64,000 nucleotides of DNA. It comes from an uncultured Erysipelotrichaceae bacterium (GTDB lineage: Bacteria > Bacillota_I > Bacilli_A > Erysipelotrichales > Erysipelotrichaceae). Below the pieces are notes generated by a model. That model was not told where the DNA came from. It saw only the letters and a list, made by a program, of their open reading frames with translations, and did no database searches. Made by a program: the position numbers and the translations under genes. Positions 39,484-49,537 of the stretch are shown here, in pieces; the stretch's first letter is position 1; the number at the start of each line of letters is the position of its first letter. The stretch is taken from positions 1-64,000 of the forward strand of contig CATJXY010000034.1 in NCBI GenBank assembly GCA_949744505.1, given 5' to 3'.

Positions 39484-40664
39484 AGAAATATAAACGAATT
39501 TTTACTGTAGTCATTGATTCATTGGGAGTTGGAGCGATGCCTGATGCAAGAAAATATACCGATGAAGGCGCTGATACATTGGGGCATATCGGTGAAGCTG
39601 TAAATGGCTTGAACATGCCTAATATGAAAAACTTGGGGCTTGGAAATATGCATCCAACAAAAGGGGTAGATCCAGTTAATCAACCTATGGGATACTATAC
39701 GAAAATGATGGAGCATTCTGTTGGAAAAGATACAATGACAGGACATTGGGAAATGATGGGATTATACATAGACAAGCCGTTTGTCACATTTACTGACACA
39801 GGATTTCCTGATGAATTGATGGAAGAATTGAGTCATCGTACCGGATATGGTTATGTCGGAAATAAATCTGCAAGTGGAACAGAGATATTAGATGAATTAG
39901 GAGAACATCATATGAAAACAAAAGATATGATTGTTTATACTTCTGCAGACTCTGTTTTGCAAATTGCTGCTCATGAAGAACTTTTTGGATTAGATGAATT
40001 ATATCGTTGTTGTAACATTGCCAGAGAGTTAACAATGAAAGATGAATGGAAAGTGGGAAGGGTAATTGCAAGACCTTTTATAGGAAAAGGAAAAGGGCAT
40101 TTTACCAGAACTTCCAACCGCCACGATTATGCAATAAAACCATATGGAAAAACTGTATTGAATTCTTTGCAAGACCAAGGTTATGATGTAATCAGCGTTG
40201 GTAAAATTGTAGATATTTTTGATTCAGAAGGCATTACAGAATTCTATAAATCAAAAAGTAGCATTCATGGTATGGAACAAACTATTGAATTAGCAGATAA
40301 AGATTTTACCGGGTTGTGCTTTGTGAATCTTGTTGATTTTGATGCAAAATGGGGGCATCGCAGAAATCCACAAGGATATGGAAAAGAACTTGAAGATTTT
40401 GATGTTCTCTTAGGGAAATTGCTTGACAAACTAAACGAAGACGATTGCTTGATCATTACAGCGGATCATGGAAATGATCCAATCCATCACGGTACTGATC
40501 ATACAAGAGAAATGGTTCCTTTAATCGTTTACTCACCATCAAATGTTGGAGGAGGACTTTTACCAATCAGAAATACATTCTCTGATATCGGAGCATCTAT
40601 TGCCGATAATTTCGAAGTTGAATTACCGAATTACGGTACATCATTTTTAGAACTATTAAAATAA
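39480..40664 (+). CDS. deoB: phosphopentomutase
   Basis: [50 protein letters not shown]. Confidence 0.97.
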   Translation: MKKYKRIFTVVIDSLGVGAMPDARKYTDEGADTLGHIGEAVNGLNMPNMKNLGLGNMHPTKGVDPVNQPMGYYTKMMEHSVGKDTMTGHWEMMGLYIDKPFVTFTDTGFPDELMEELSHRTGYGYVGNKSASGTEILDELGEHHMKTKDMIVYTSADSVLQIAAHEELFGLDELYRCCNIARELTMKDEWKVGRVIARPFIGKGKGHFTRTSNRHDYAIKPYGKTVLNSLQDQGYDVISVGKIVDIFDSEGITEFYKSKSSIHGMEQTIELADKDFTGLCFVNLVDFDAKWGHRRNPQGYGKELEDFDVLLGKLLDKLNEDDCLIITADHGNDPIHHGTDHTREMVPLIVYSPSNVGGGLLPIRNTFSDIGASIADNFEVELPNYGTSFLELLK

Positions 40665-40690
40665 ATATAAAAGTCGATGAATAGACATTA

Positions 40691-40729
40691 TGCGAAGTTG
40701 TATATAATTTATATAATTTCGCATTTTTT
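40691..40729 (+). terminator. terminator at the convergent strand switch
   Basis: TGCGAAGTTGTATATAATTTATATAATTTCGCATTTTTT. Confidence 0.7.
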
Positions 40730-42224
40730 AGTTAAAATCTATCGAAATATAGACATTAGTATTAGTGCATTCATATATTAGTTTATCTAAATGCTTTTTC
40801 CAATTTAATGCAACATGGTCATAATTTGGATATGACTTAGGATCTATAAAACGAATTTTCTTTTCGTATTTAGCATTTTCAACAACATAAATATTTACTG
40901 CTTTTTGAGCGGTAAGGCCATTAAAATCACTAACCTGATACATTGTCTGATAATCCCCAACAAAATCAGTATCTACATTGCTTGTATAGTTTATAAAAGC
41001 TGTCAAATCACCATCTTCTTGATCATATGCCGAAACATGATCTTTCGGATCATAGTCATCATATTGAAATAAAACAAGATCTTCTGCATTAATAACCGGT
41101 GTATAATTCTCCGGTTCTATTACTTCAATGATTATATTTTTTTGATTAGATGCACCCTGTGAATCAGTTACTTTTAAAATCAGCTCATATATACCTTCTA
41201 TATGAGTATTAACCTCCCCCGATATTATGTGAATTAATTCACTAATATTCCCGTCTTCTTGATCTTCAGCAGATACATAATCTAAAATATTAAAATTTTC
41301 ATATAACTCTATTTTTATATATTCTGGTCCTATGATTATCGGCAAATGATTTATCTCTTCAATTATAATTTGCATCATTGAGCCAGAATAATTAACAAAT
41401 GGACTGGCAATCCACACGTTTTTAATGCTTGTCCCCTCTTTTATTCTTCTTCTGTTATTAAAGCACACATCCAATTCAGCATTAACTCTATAGTAACTAG
41501 TGTTATTATAAAAAGCTTTTTCCAGTATATTTTGAAACACTGTATCTTTTTTGAAGTAAAGAGCATTTCCATAAGAGACCGAACAGCTTTCTCCTTGCTT
41601 GAATACTGCTGCTGATTTATAAGGAGCCGTTCTAGCAAAGACTGTTTCAGCATTTATTGTCAACTTCATATCATCAAGACTGGAATGTATTCGAATTCTA
41701 CTTCCCATATTTTCCTCAATATAATCTGAACTCATCGGGCAATAAATAGGTGTCTTCGTTATTCGTTTACAGTTTTTCCCTTCCACAATTAAATAGGCAA
41801 TATATGTTTGATCACGATTTAAATCTGTTAAATCAATACTTACTTGAAATCCAACATTTTTATAATCATAATTACAATAAGAGGCAGATTTAAAATATTC
41901 ATCCATTTTGCACATCCTTGAGCCTTGATATTTCATCAAATCAGTTTGATCAATATTTCTTAGTGATGCCGTATAAACATGACTTTCATTCGGTGCTTTT
42001 AATTCAATCATAATGCGATGTGTCGTGTCATCCAAAAAGTGCTGATTTTCATTGTTAAAAGCCCATCCCTCAATACATAAACGATTTTCAACCAAATCAA
42101 ATGATGTGATTTCATATATAAGCTCATTTTTACTTGTTTTCACAGCGTTTTCAATACCGAAAAGAAAACTATTACAATTAATCAAAAAACCGCTTAAAAT
42201 GGCCGAAATTACGTTTTTATACAT
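40728..42224 (-). CDS. secreted protein with two DUF5011/Ig-like repeats, unknown function
   Basis: Signal-like N-terminus; repeats ENFNILDYVSAEDQEDGNIS... and DDYDPKDHVSAYDQEDGDLT... Confidence 0.75.
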   Translation of the reverse strand: MYKNVISAILSGFLINCNSFLFGIENAVKTSKNELIYEITSFDLVENRLCIEGWAFNNENQHFLDDTTHRIMIELKAPNESHVYTASLRNIDQTDLMKYQGSRMCKMDEYFKSASYCNYDYKNVGFQVSIDLTDLNRDQTYIAYLIVEGKNCKRITKTPIYCPMSSDYIEENMGSRIRIHSSLDDMKLTINAETVFARTAPYKSAAVFKQGESCSVSYGNALYFKKDTVFQNILEKAFYNNTSYYRVNAELDVCFNNRRRIKEGTSIKNVWIASPFVNYSGSMMQIIIEEINHLPIIIGPEYIKIELYENFNILDYVSAEDQEDGNISELIHIISGEVNTHIEGIYELILKVTDSQGASNQKNIIIEVIEPENYTPVINAEDLVLFQYDDYDPKDHVSAYDQEDGDLTAFINYTSNVDTDFVGDYQTMYQVSDFNGLTAQKAVNIYVVENAKYEKKIRFIDPKSYPNYDHVALNWKKHLDKLIYECTNTNVYISIDFN

Positions 42225-42612
42225 TTTCTTTCTCTCTAATCATTCTTGCACAACAAATAAAAACAAACATTAGGAATATCAAAGGAAATAAATCTATGAT
42301 TTTAATTTCATTTTTATAAATCTTTTTCGGTTCCTCAAGAACATTAGCACATTTAATTTCTTCATTACATTGATTGACCCATGTTATTGACAGCATATCT
42401 ACAATATCATTGGCATCATTATAAATTTTAAACTCTGTAAAAGAATTATCCACCCCAATCATAAGTCCATTTTCATCTTGGTAATAGTACGGATCTTCGC
42501 TTAAAATAAAAAATCCACTTTGAAGTCCTTCAATGATGACCTCATCTTTTTTACAATCACTGAATTCAAAAATTGTTGTTTCTTCATTTTCTCCATTTTT
42601 TAAAACCACCAT
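42217..42612 (-). CDS. hypothetical protein with C-terminal TM helix
   Basis: 131 aa; ends IIDLFPLIFLMFVFICCARMIREKENV; strong SD AGGAGG 7 nt before ATG; overlaps the next gene by 8 nt. Confidence 0.7.
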   Translation of the reverse strand: MVVLKNGENEETTIFEFSDCKKDEVIIEGLQSGFFILSEDPYYYQDENGLMIGVDNSFTEFKIYNDANDIVDMLSITWVNQCNEEIKCANVLEEPKKIYKNEIKIIDLFPLIFLMFVFICCARMIREKENV

Positions 42613-42649
42613 AAAAAAACCTCCTGTAACTTATATACGATACAGGAGA
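42613..42649 (-). terminator. hup terminator hairpin overlapping the SD of the downstream gene
   Basis: Minus strand CTCCTGTA-tcgtatataagt-TACAGGAG-G-TTTTTTT-ATG. Confidence 0.75.
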
Positions 42650-42691
42650 TTTATTCCTAAAATTTTTATTAGAAAAACTTTATAGGCTTGC

Positions 42692-42976
42692 TTATTTAAC
42701 TGCTTCTTTTAAAGCTTTAGCAGCTTTGAATGCAGGTGCCTTGCTTGCAGGAACCGTAATTCTTTCTTTTGTTGCAGGATTAATTCCCATTCTTTCAGGA
42801 CGAACCTTTACTTCAAATTTACCGAATCCGCTGATATCAACTTTACCACCTTCAGCAAGTGTTGACTGGATTTCATCAAAAATTGTATCAACAATTTCAC
42901 CAGCAGCTTTCTTTGTAAAATTGAATTTAGATGCAACAGTTTCTGTCAATAATTTTTTATTTAATAATTCTGTCAT
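42692..42976 (-). CDS. hup: HU family DNA-binding protein
   Basis: MTELLNKKLLTETVASKFNFTKKAAGEIVDTIFDEI...GFGKFEVKVRPERMGINPATKERITVPASKAPAFKAAKALKEAVK. Confidence 0.97.
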   Translation of the reverse strand: MTELLNKKLLTETVASKFNFTKKAAGEIVDTIFDEIQSTLAEGGKVDISGFGKFEVKVRPERMGINPATKERITVPASKAPAFKAAKALKEAVK

Positions 42977-43028
42977 ACTTTTACCTCCGACTCTATTATA
43001 ATACCATTGTTTGAAGTACATTTCAAGT

Positions 43029-43988
43029 TTAGAAATGTTCTGTTGCAGCAAGTTTTGCTAATTCTTCAATCAATGAATCGGCTTCTTGCTGATTATATAA
43101 TTTTATGCCACATGCATTGGCATGCCCGCCACCATGATATCGTGATGCAATTTCATTTAAAGGAAGAGAATGACTTCGCAAACTTCCAACCCAGCGAATA
43201 TCCTTTTTATCAACACTCTCTGTGAAAAGACACCATATTTTAAATTGTTTAACAGACCCAAATGCATTTACTTTTGATCTTGCCTCAGCGTTCGTTAAAC
43301 CAAAGGGTTCATAGTCATCTTTTGACATAAAAGCATACGCTACTCCCTCTTCTCTATAAATCATTTTTTTTCTTAGTAAGGTAATGTAATCAAATACTTT
43401 TTTATCAATATTAAGCATTTCTGAATTAATCAATTCAAGATTTATCCCTTTTGAAACCAAATAAGAGGCAGCCTTAAAGGTATTAGATGTTGTATTCCCA
43501 GTTTTGAAATTCAGTGTATCCATCATCAAACCGGCATATAAATAACTTGCAGTCTTAGCGCTACATAAAAGATCAATTTCTTCAAAAATCCGGGCAATGA
43601 TTTCACAAGCTGCACCGGCGCTACTATCGATGATTTCATTATCGCAGAATTGCTCAATAAAAATATGATGATCGATTCTCATCGTTTCTTTTGCAAGTTT
43701 ATATCGTTGATCGTCAACACGTTCCTTGTTTGAAGTATCAGTAATAATAGCTAAGCTTTCTTTTATGAAATCATCTTCTATTTTATCGATATTTGGGAAA
43801 AAATTTGTAAAAATTCCTTCCTCTAAGCCACAAGCAACTACTTTCTTTTCCGGAAAGTTTTCACGAATCCATGTGATAAGTCCCCATTGGGAACCTTGTG
43901 CATCCGGATCAGGGCTGATGTGTCTGAATACCGTGATAAATTCGTGTCTTTTGATTGTCTCTAAAAAGAGTTGAGCTTCTTTATGCAT
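43029..43988 (-). CDS. nrnA: DHH family phosphoesterase, NrnA-like oligoribonuclease
   Basis: HISPDPDAQGSQWGL, IDHHIFIEQF, SLRSHSLPLNEIASRYHGGGHANACGIKL. Confidence 0.93.
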   Translation of the reverse strand: MHKEAQLFLETIKRHEFITVFRHISPDPDAQGSQWGLITWIRENFPEKKVVACGLEEGIFTNFFPNIDKIEDDFIKESLAIITDTSNKERVDDQRYKLAKETMRIDHHIFIEQFCDNEIIDSSAGAACEIIARIFEEIDLLCSAKTASYLYAGLMMDTLNFKTGNTTSNTFKAASYLVSKGINLELINSEMLNIDKKVFDYITLLRKKMIYREEGVAYAFMSKDDYEPFGLTNAEARSKVNAFGSVKQFKIWCLFTESVDKKDIRWVGSLRSHSLPLNEIASRYHGGGHANACGIKLYNQQEADSLIEELAKLAATEHF

Positions 43989-45177
43989 GAATCAGATTAT
44001 ATGTATCTCTTGCAATCATCAGCTCTTCATTAGTAGGAATCAACCAAACTTGAACCTTTGACTCTGGCTTTGTTAATAAGGTTTCTTTACCACGACTTGA
44101 TAAATTAACTTCCTCATCTAAAACTATTCCCATTGTCGGAGCTAAAACATCACAAATTTTTTGACGAAGAAGACCATCATTTTCTCCTAATCCGGCAGTA
44201 AACACGATTGCATCCAATCCTCTAAGCTGAGCATAATAACCACCAACTGTATTGACAACACGATTTACATAAAGGTTTGTAGTCAAAATCGCATTTTTAT
44301 TCCCCTCTTTAACTGCAGCTTCAATATCGCGTGCATCACTGGAAATTCCACTGACTCCTAACATTCCAGACTCTTTATTTAAAGCAGTAACAATTTCATT
44401 AGCGGTTTTCCCTGTTTTCTCCATAACATATGGAATAATCGCCGGGTCAATATCTCCGGATCTTGTTCCCATCATAAGTCCTGCAAGCGGAGTAAATCCC
44501 ATGGAAGTATTCACACATTTTCCACCTTTAATTGCAGAAACAGAGGCACCATTTCCTAAATGACAAGTAATAACCTTAAAGTCATCATCTTTGCGATTCA
44601 TCAATTCTGCAACTCTTTGTGAAACATATTGATGCGAAGTTCCATGAGCCCCGTAACGACGTACGCTATAATCTGTATACCATTTTAATGGGACTGCATA
44701 CATAAAACTTTCCTCAGTCATTGTTTGATGGAAAGCAGTGTCAAAAACAAAAACATGCTTAATATTTGGCATTGCATCTTTGAATGCACGATATCCAACC
44801 AAATGTGCCGGATTGTGCAAAGGAGCCAAATCACACAAGGATTCTACTTTCTTTTCTACTTCATCATCAACGATAACAGAGCATTCAAACAAATCTCCGC
44901 CTTGTACAATACGATGTCCTGCACCGGTAATTTCATCTAATGATTCAACGACTTTATATTCAAGAAGAGAATCGAGCAGAAGTTTTACTGCAACATCATG
45001 TGCTTTAATCGGCAATTCTTTAACTATTTTTTCACCATTCACTTTAATTGTGAAGACACCCATATCCTGACCAATACGCTCTGCTTGACCGGAAGTCAAT
45101 ACTTGTTCGCTTGGCATTTCAATAAGCTGGAATTTTAATGAAGAACTACCTGCATTTACTGATATAATTTTATCCAT
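43981..45177 (-). CDS. ackA: acetate kinase
   Basis: VNAGSSSLKFQL, VFDTAFHQTM, RRYGAHGTSHQYV, HLGNGASV, GTRSGDIDPAI. Confidence 0.98.
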   Translation of the reverse strand: MDKIISVNAGSSSLKFQLIEMPSEQVLTSGQAERIGQDMGVFTIKVNGEKIVKELPIKAHDVAVKLLLDSLLEYKVVESLDEITGAGHRIVQGGDLFECSVIVDDEVEKKVESLCDLAPLHNPAHLVGYRAFKDAMPNIKHVFVFDTAFHQTMTEESFMYAVPLKWYTDYSVRRYGAHGTSHQYVSQRVAELMNRKDDDFKVITCHLGNGASVSAIKGGKCVNTSMGFTPLAGLMMGTRSGDIDPAIIPYVMEKTGKTANEIVTALNKESGMLGVSGISSDARDIEAAVKEGNKNAILTTNLYVNRVVNTVGGYYAQLRGLDAIVFTAGLGENDGLLRQKICDVLAPTMGIVLDEEVNLSSRGKETLLTKPESKVQVWLIPTNEELMIARDTYNLIHA

Positions 45178-45190
45178 ATTTTTACCCTCC

Positions 45191-45502
45191 TTATTCAGTA
45201 TCCATACATTCTTTAATTAATTGATTGATAATCGGATCATTTTTTTCCATGATCTTTTGATAGATTTTATTTCGCTGATGATATTTTTTAATTAACATCA
45301 ACTTATTCTCATACTGTGTTAATGTTTTTTCACATCGTTTAATCAAGTCATACACAGCACTTCGGCTTGTTCCCATATCTTCGGCAATCTCTGTCAAGCT
45401 GAAATCATCACGATAATACATGGTCATGATTTCAATTTGTCTAGAAGTAAGAAGATTCTCATAAAAATCAAGAAGTTCATTAATTTCTTCAGTCTTTTTC
45501 AA
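45191..45502 (-). CDS. ylxM: YlxM/UPF0122 family HTH protein
   Basis: NELLDFYENLLTSRQIEIMTMYYRDDFSLTEIAEDMGTSRSAVYDLIKRCEKTL; probable TTG start at 45502 overlapping the ftsY end (track start 45550). Confidence 0.85.
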   Translation of the reverse strand: MKKTEEINELLDFYENLLTSRQIEIMTMYYRDDFSLTEIAEDMGTSRSAVYDLIKRCEKTLTQYENKLMLIKKYHQRNKIYQKIMEKNDPIINQLIKECMDTE

Positions 45503-46466
45503 CTTCTGTAACTCCTTCAAAAATTGAATAAAGATAGCTGGAGACATCAAACGGTCTCAAATCTTCTTCCTTCTCACCTAATCCTATATAGTAAACAGGG
45601 ATATGAAGCGTATGCTTGATAGCAAGCACGATTCCTCCCTTTGCCGTTCCATCCATTTTTGTCAGAATAATTCCTGTAACATTTGTCGCATCCAGAAAGA
45701 CTTTTGCTTGATTCAATCCGTTTTGACCTGTTGTAGAATCCAATACAAGCCAAACATTATGAGGTGCTCCTTCAATCTCACGATTAACGACTTTATGCAT
45801 TTTACTCAGTTCTTTCATAAGATTAACTTTATTTTGAAGTCTTCCTGCAGTATCACAAATCAAAATATCAATATTATGCTCAAGAGCATAACGACATCCA
45901 TCTACACATACGCTGGCAGGATCACCGTTCTCTTTCCCCTTAATGCATGGTACATTCATCTTCTCTGCCCATTTAGCAAGCTGATCGATTGCTCCGGCCC
46001 TAAATGTATCTGCAGCAGCAACACATACTGATTTTCCTTCTCTTTGATACATATTGATTAATTTTGCAGCGGTTGTAGTTTTTGCACTGCCATTGACACC
46101 AACAAGAAAAATAACAGTAGGTCCATCCGGATTTTCGATTAATTTTGGTTCGTCATCTTGATCATAAATATCATACATAATTTCAAGCAAAAAATTCATT
46201 GCATTGTTGAATTTTACATCAAAATATTCATTTGCCTTTTTTTCAAGTTGATGACAAATTTCATTTGCTGTTTCAATTCCCACATCACTTTCCAAAAGAA
46301 TTACCATCAATTCTTCTAGAAATTCTTCATTTACTCCTTTATAATCTGCCTTTAAGTCATTTAACTTAGAAGAAACAGCTTTACTTGTTTTTCTAAATCC
46401 ACTTAAATAAGTATCTTTATCCGAACGACCTAAAATTTTATTTTTTATTACCGAAAAGAAACTCAT
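45489..46466 (-). CDS. ftsY: signal recognition particle receptor FtsY
   Basis: GVNGSAKTTTAAKLI, AADTFRAGAIDQL, DTAGRLQNKVNLM, TKMDGTAKGG. Confidence 0.97.
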   Translation of the reverse strand: MSFFSVIKNKILGRSDKDTYLSGFRKTSKAVSSKLNDLKADYKGVNEEFLEELMVILLESDVGIETANEICHQLEKKANEYFDVKFNNAMNFLLEIMYDIYDQDDEPKLIENPDGPTVIFLVGVNGSAKTTTAAKLINMYQREGKSVCVAAADTFRAGAIDQLAKWAEKMNVPCIKGKENGDPASVCVDGCRYALEHNIDILICDTAGRLQNKVNLMKELSKMHKVVNREIEGAPHNVWLVLDSTTGQNGLNQAKVFLDATNVTGIILTKMDGTAKGGIVLAIKHTLHIPVYYIGLGEKEEDLRPFDVSSYLYSIFEGVTEVEKD

Positions 46467-49399
46467 GCGATTGCTCCTTTCTCTTCATCAGCCATGTCTA
46501 TTGCATCTGTCAATTCTACTTTCAACATTTGGCTAACCCCTTGTTTTTGCATTGTTACTCCGTACAAAATATCACATTGTGTCATAGTTCCGGGACGATG
46601 TGTAATGACAAGGAATTGTGTTTCATTACTAAATTTAGTTAAATACTTAGCAAATCTTTCAACATTGGCTTGATCCAATGCGGCTTCAACCTCATCAAAA
46701 ATGACTAATGGAACATTTCTAACTTTTAATATTGAGAATAATACACAGATAGCAATTAAACTCTTTTCCCCACCAGAAAATAAGCGAATATTTTGAACGG
46801 CTTTTCCCGGTGGCTGAACATCAATATCAATACCGGTATTCAATATATCATTTGGATCTTCCAATACTAATTTTGCTTTTCCCCCACCAAACAAGATCAT
46901 AAATGTTTCTTGAAGTTCTCCGTTGATTGCATCAAACGTTTCTTTAAACTGTTTAATCATGACTTCATCCATTTCATCAATAGCATTAAGAAGTTTTTCA
47001 CGTGAATTTTTCAAATCTTCAATTTGTTTATTCATGAATTCATATCGTTCATTAACTTCTTCAAATTCTTCAGGTGCATTCATATTAACATTTCCTAAAG
47101 CTTCGATTTCATGACGAAGACGAATAACTTCTTCTTTTGCGTTTTCCAGTGGTTCATTCCCACTCTTTTCCAATGCAAATTCATATGTCATTTGGTACTC
47201 GGATGTAAGTCGGTTCAAGGTTGTTTCTAACCTCGTTTCCGAACGAGTTTTATCAATTTGAACTTCTCTTTCCAAACGGTTTGATTCTTCAAGCTTCTTA
47301 CGATTTTGACGAATCTGTTGTTCTTTTCGTTCTACATCTTGTGATAATTTAACTCTGTCTTCTCGCTTTCTGCGAATGACTGTTGTTATTTCATCCCTTC
47401 TGGAATAGGCTTGATTTAATTGAACGATCAAATCATCGGCAAAAGAATTTCCTTCCTCAATATGTTGAGGATTAAGTTGCTCATACTCATTCTTTAAACG
47501 CTCATATTTTGCTCTTTTTGCCTCAACAACAGGCTCTAATTGGGCACTGTTAATATGTAATTGAGTTAAATTTGCTTCAATATTGCTTCTTTGCTTTTTA
47601 ACCTCATTTAATTGCTTGAAAGCCAAATCAACTTTTGCTTGCTGAGAGACAATTTTACTATCTATTTCATTATACTCTTTTTGATTCGTCATTATGGAAT
47701 TGGAATTTCTAGCTTTACCACCGGTCATTGATCCTCCACGATGAACGACATCACCATCAAGTGTAACGATTTTATATTGGAATCGAAGCATCTCTGCCAA
47801 CCCATTCGCATCTTTTAAGTTTTCTGTAATTAATACATTATCTAAAAGATTCCCAACAATTGCATCAAAACATTCATCACAATCAACAAAATCACCGGCA
47901 ACTCCTAAATATCCAGAAGCATTTTTTGCAATCATCTCATGTTCTGGGCGAATCGTATGTGCTTTCATGACTCGAAGTGGCAAAAAAGTTGCTCGTCCAC
48001 TTTGATTTCGCTTCAAAAATTCTATTGCATTCCGTGCTGCGGATTCGTCTGTAGTAACAATGTTATATAAAGCTCCTCCTAATGCTGTAGAAATCGCTTC
48101 CTCATAGCCCTTATGTGGTTTTAAGACTTGTGCAACCACTCCTAAAACACCCTGTAACGAATGTTGATTTTCAATAATAGCACGAACACCGGCTTGTGAG
48201 TTAAAAGGTTGTTTAATAAGACTCTCTAATACTTCTTTTCTGTTTATAAGACGCCTTAAAATACTGCTTTGACCTTCATATTCCTGATTATACTCAGCAT
48301 AACTCATTGCCGTTTTTGTTAAATTCTCACTCAAAAGTTTTATTTCAGTATCTATATCCGAGTATCGCTTCTGTCTATCTTCAAACTCAAACTTAGCTTC
48401 ATTCAAAAGCTCTCTTAATTGCTTTTCTCTTTCTTCACTATTCCCCACCTCTAAAGCATATTTACGTTTTTCATCAATCTCTACTTTTCTTGTTTCCAGG
48501 ATTTGAATCTCATTAATCACTTTAAGCATTTCATCTTGAAGTCTATTAATTTCAATATCCAAGGATACCATTTCTTTTTTTCCTTCTGCATTTGCAGTTT
48601 CATGAACTTGAATGGTTGTTTCATACATTAACTTTTCAGATTCAAGTTCAAAAAGCTTCTGCCTGCATTCTTCGAGTTGATCATTGCAACTTTTAATTTC
48701 CTGTACAAGAACCGCAATTTCAATTTCTTCAAGTTGCTTTTTCTTTTCTTTATATATTTCCGCTTTTTTTGCTTGCCTTTTTAAAGGTGAAACTTGCCTT
48801 TCAAGTTCAGAAAATATATCCATTGCACGTTCAATGTTATCATTTGTTCTTTCCAATTTAGAAAGACTTTCCATTTTCCTTTTCTTATACTTAGCAACAC
48901 CAGCAGCTTCTTCAAATATAGCTCTTCTTTCAATTGGTTTTGCTTCGGCAAAAGAGCTAATATTTCCTTGCGAAATCATAGATAAAGAATCTCGACCAAG
49001 ACCTGTGTCTAAAATAAGGTCTAATACATCTTTTAAGCGAACTTGTACTCTATTAATCAAATATTGTGTTTCATTTCCTGAACGATATATTCTTCTTGTT
49101 ATTTCAATTTCAGGTTGATCACTATTTAATGAATGATTCTGATTATCAAAAACAAGTGTTACTTCAGCCATATTTACACTTCTTCGATCTGCACTTCCCT
49201 GAAAGATAACATCCGACATACTTGATCCACGCAAGGATTTAACGCTCTGCTCACCCAACACCCAACGGATTGCATCAGAGATATTACTTTTTCCACAACC
49301 GTTTGGTCCGACGATTCCGGTAATCGGATGTTCAAACGAAATGACTGAACGATCTGCAAATGATTTAAAACCCTGTATTTCAATTCGTTTTAAGAACAT
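46463..49399 (-). CDS. smc: chromosome segregation protein SMC
   Basis: GPNGCGKSNISDAIRWVLGEQSVKSLRG, hinge region, LFSGGEKSLIAICVLFSIL, VIFDEVEAALD. Confidence 0.98.
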   Translation of the reverse strand: MFLKRIEIQGFKSFADRSVISFEHPITGIVGPNGCGKSNISDAIRWVLGEQSVKSLRGSSMSDVIFQGSADRRSVNMAEVTLVFDNQNHSLNSDQPEIEITRRIYRSGNETQYLINRVQVRLKDVLDLILDTGLGRDSLSMISQGNISSFAEAKPIERRAIFEEAAGVAKYKKRKMESLSKLERTNDNIERAMDIFSELERQVSPLKRQAKKAEIYKEKKKQLEEIEIAVLVQEIKSCNDQLEECRQKLFELESEKLMYETTIQVHETANAEGKKEMVSLDIEINRLQDEMLKVINEIQILETRKVEIDEKRKYALEVGNSEEREKQLRELLNEAKFEFEDRQKRYSDIDTEIKLLSENLTKTAMSYAEYNQEYEGQSSILRRLINRKEVLESLIKQPFNSQAGVRAIIENQHSLQGVLGVVAQVLKPHKGYEEAISTALGGALYNIVTTDESAARNAIEFLKRNQSGRATFLPLRVMKAHTIRPEHEMIAKNASGYLGVAGDFVDCDECFDAIVGNLLDNVLITENLKDANGLAEMLRFQYKIVTLDGDVVHRGGSMTGGKARNSNSIMTNQKEYNEIDSKIVSQQAKVDLAFKQLNEVKKQRSNIEANLTQLHINSAQLEPVVEAKRAKYERLKNEYEQLNPQHIEEGNSFADDLIVQLNQAYSRRDEITTVIRRKREDRVKLSQDVERKEQQIRQNRKKLEESNRLEREVQIDKTRSETRLETTLNRLTSEYQMTYEFALEKSGNEPLENAKEEVIRLRHEIEALGNVNMNAPEEFEEVNERYEFMNKQIEDLKNSREKLLNAIDEMDEVMIKQFKETFDAINGELQETFMILFGGGKAKLVLEDPNDILNTGIDIDVQPPGKAVQNIRLFSGGEKSLIAICVLFSILKVRNVPLVIFDEVEAALDQANVERFAKYLTKFSNETQFLVITHRPGTMTQCDILYGVTMQKQGVSQMLKVELTDAIDMADEEKGAIA

Positions 49400-49537
49400 T
49401 ATAACCCTCCTTGTTTCATTGGTTTATTATATCAAAAAAAAACCGTTATTAAAATATAATCTCTTGATAATTTTGAAAATGTCCTTTTTTATTGAATAAA
49501 TCAAAATAATCTATTTTTTGTTTTCCAAATCATTTAA

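Noticed and set aside
40691-40723. AT-rich inverted repeat considered as a dif site
   Set aside because: Does not match the Firmicutes dif consensus as I recall it; fits an intrinsic terminator with a following T run better.
45603-46031. 142-aa plus-strand ORF
   Set aside because: Antisense to the conserved ftsY GTPase domain.
48684-49118. 144-aa plus-strand ORF
   Set aside because: Antisense to smc; Ser-rich shadow of the coiled-coil coding sequence.
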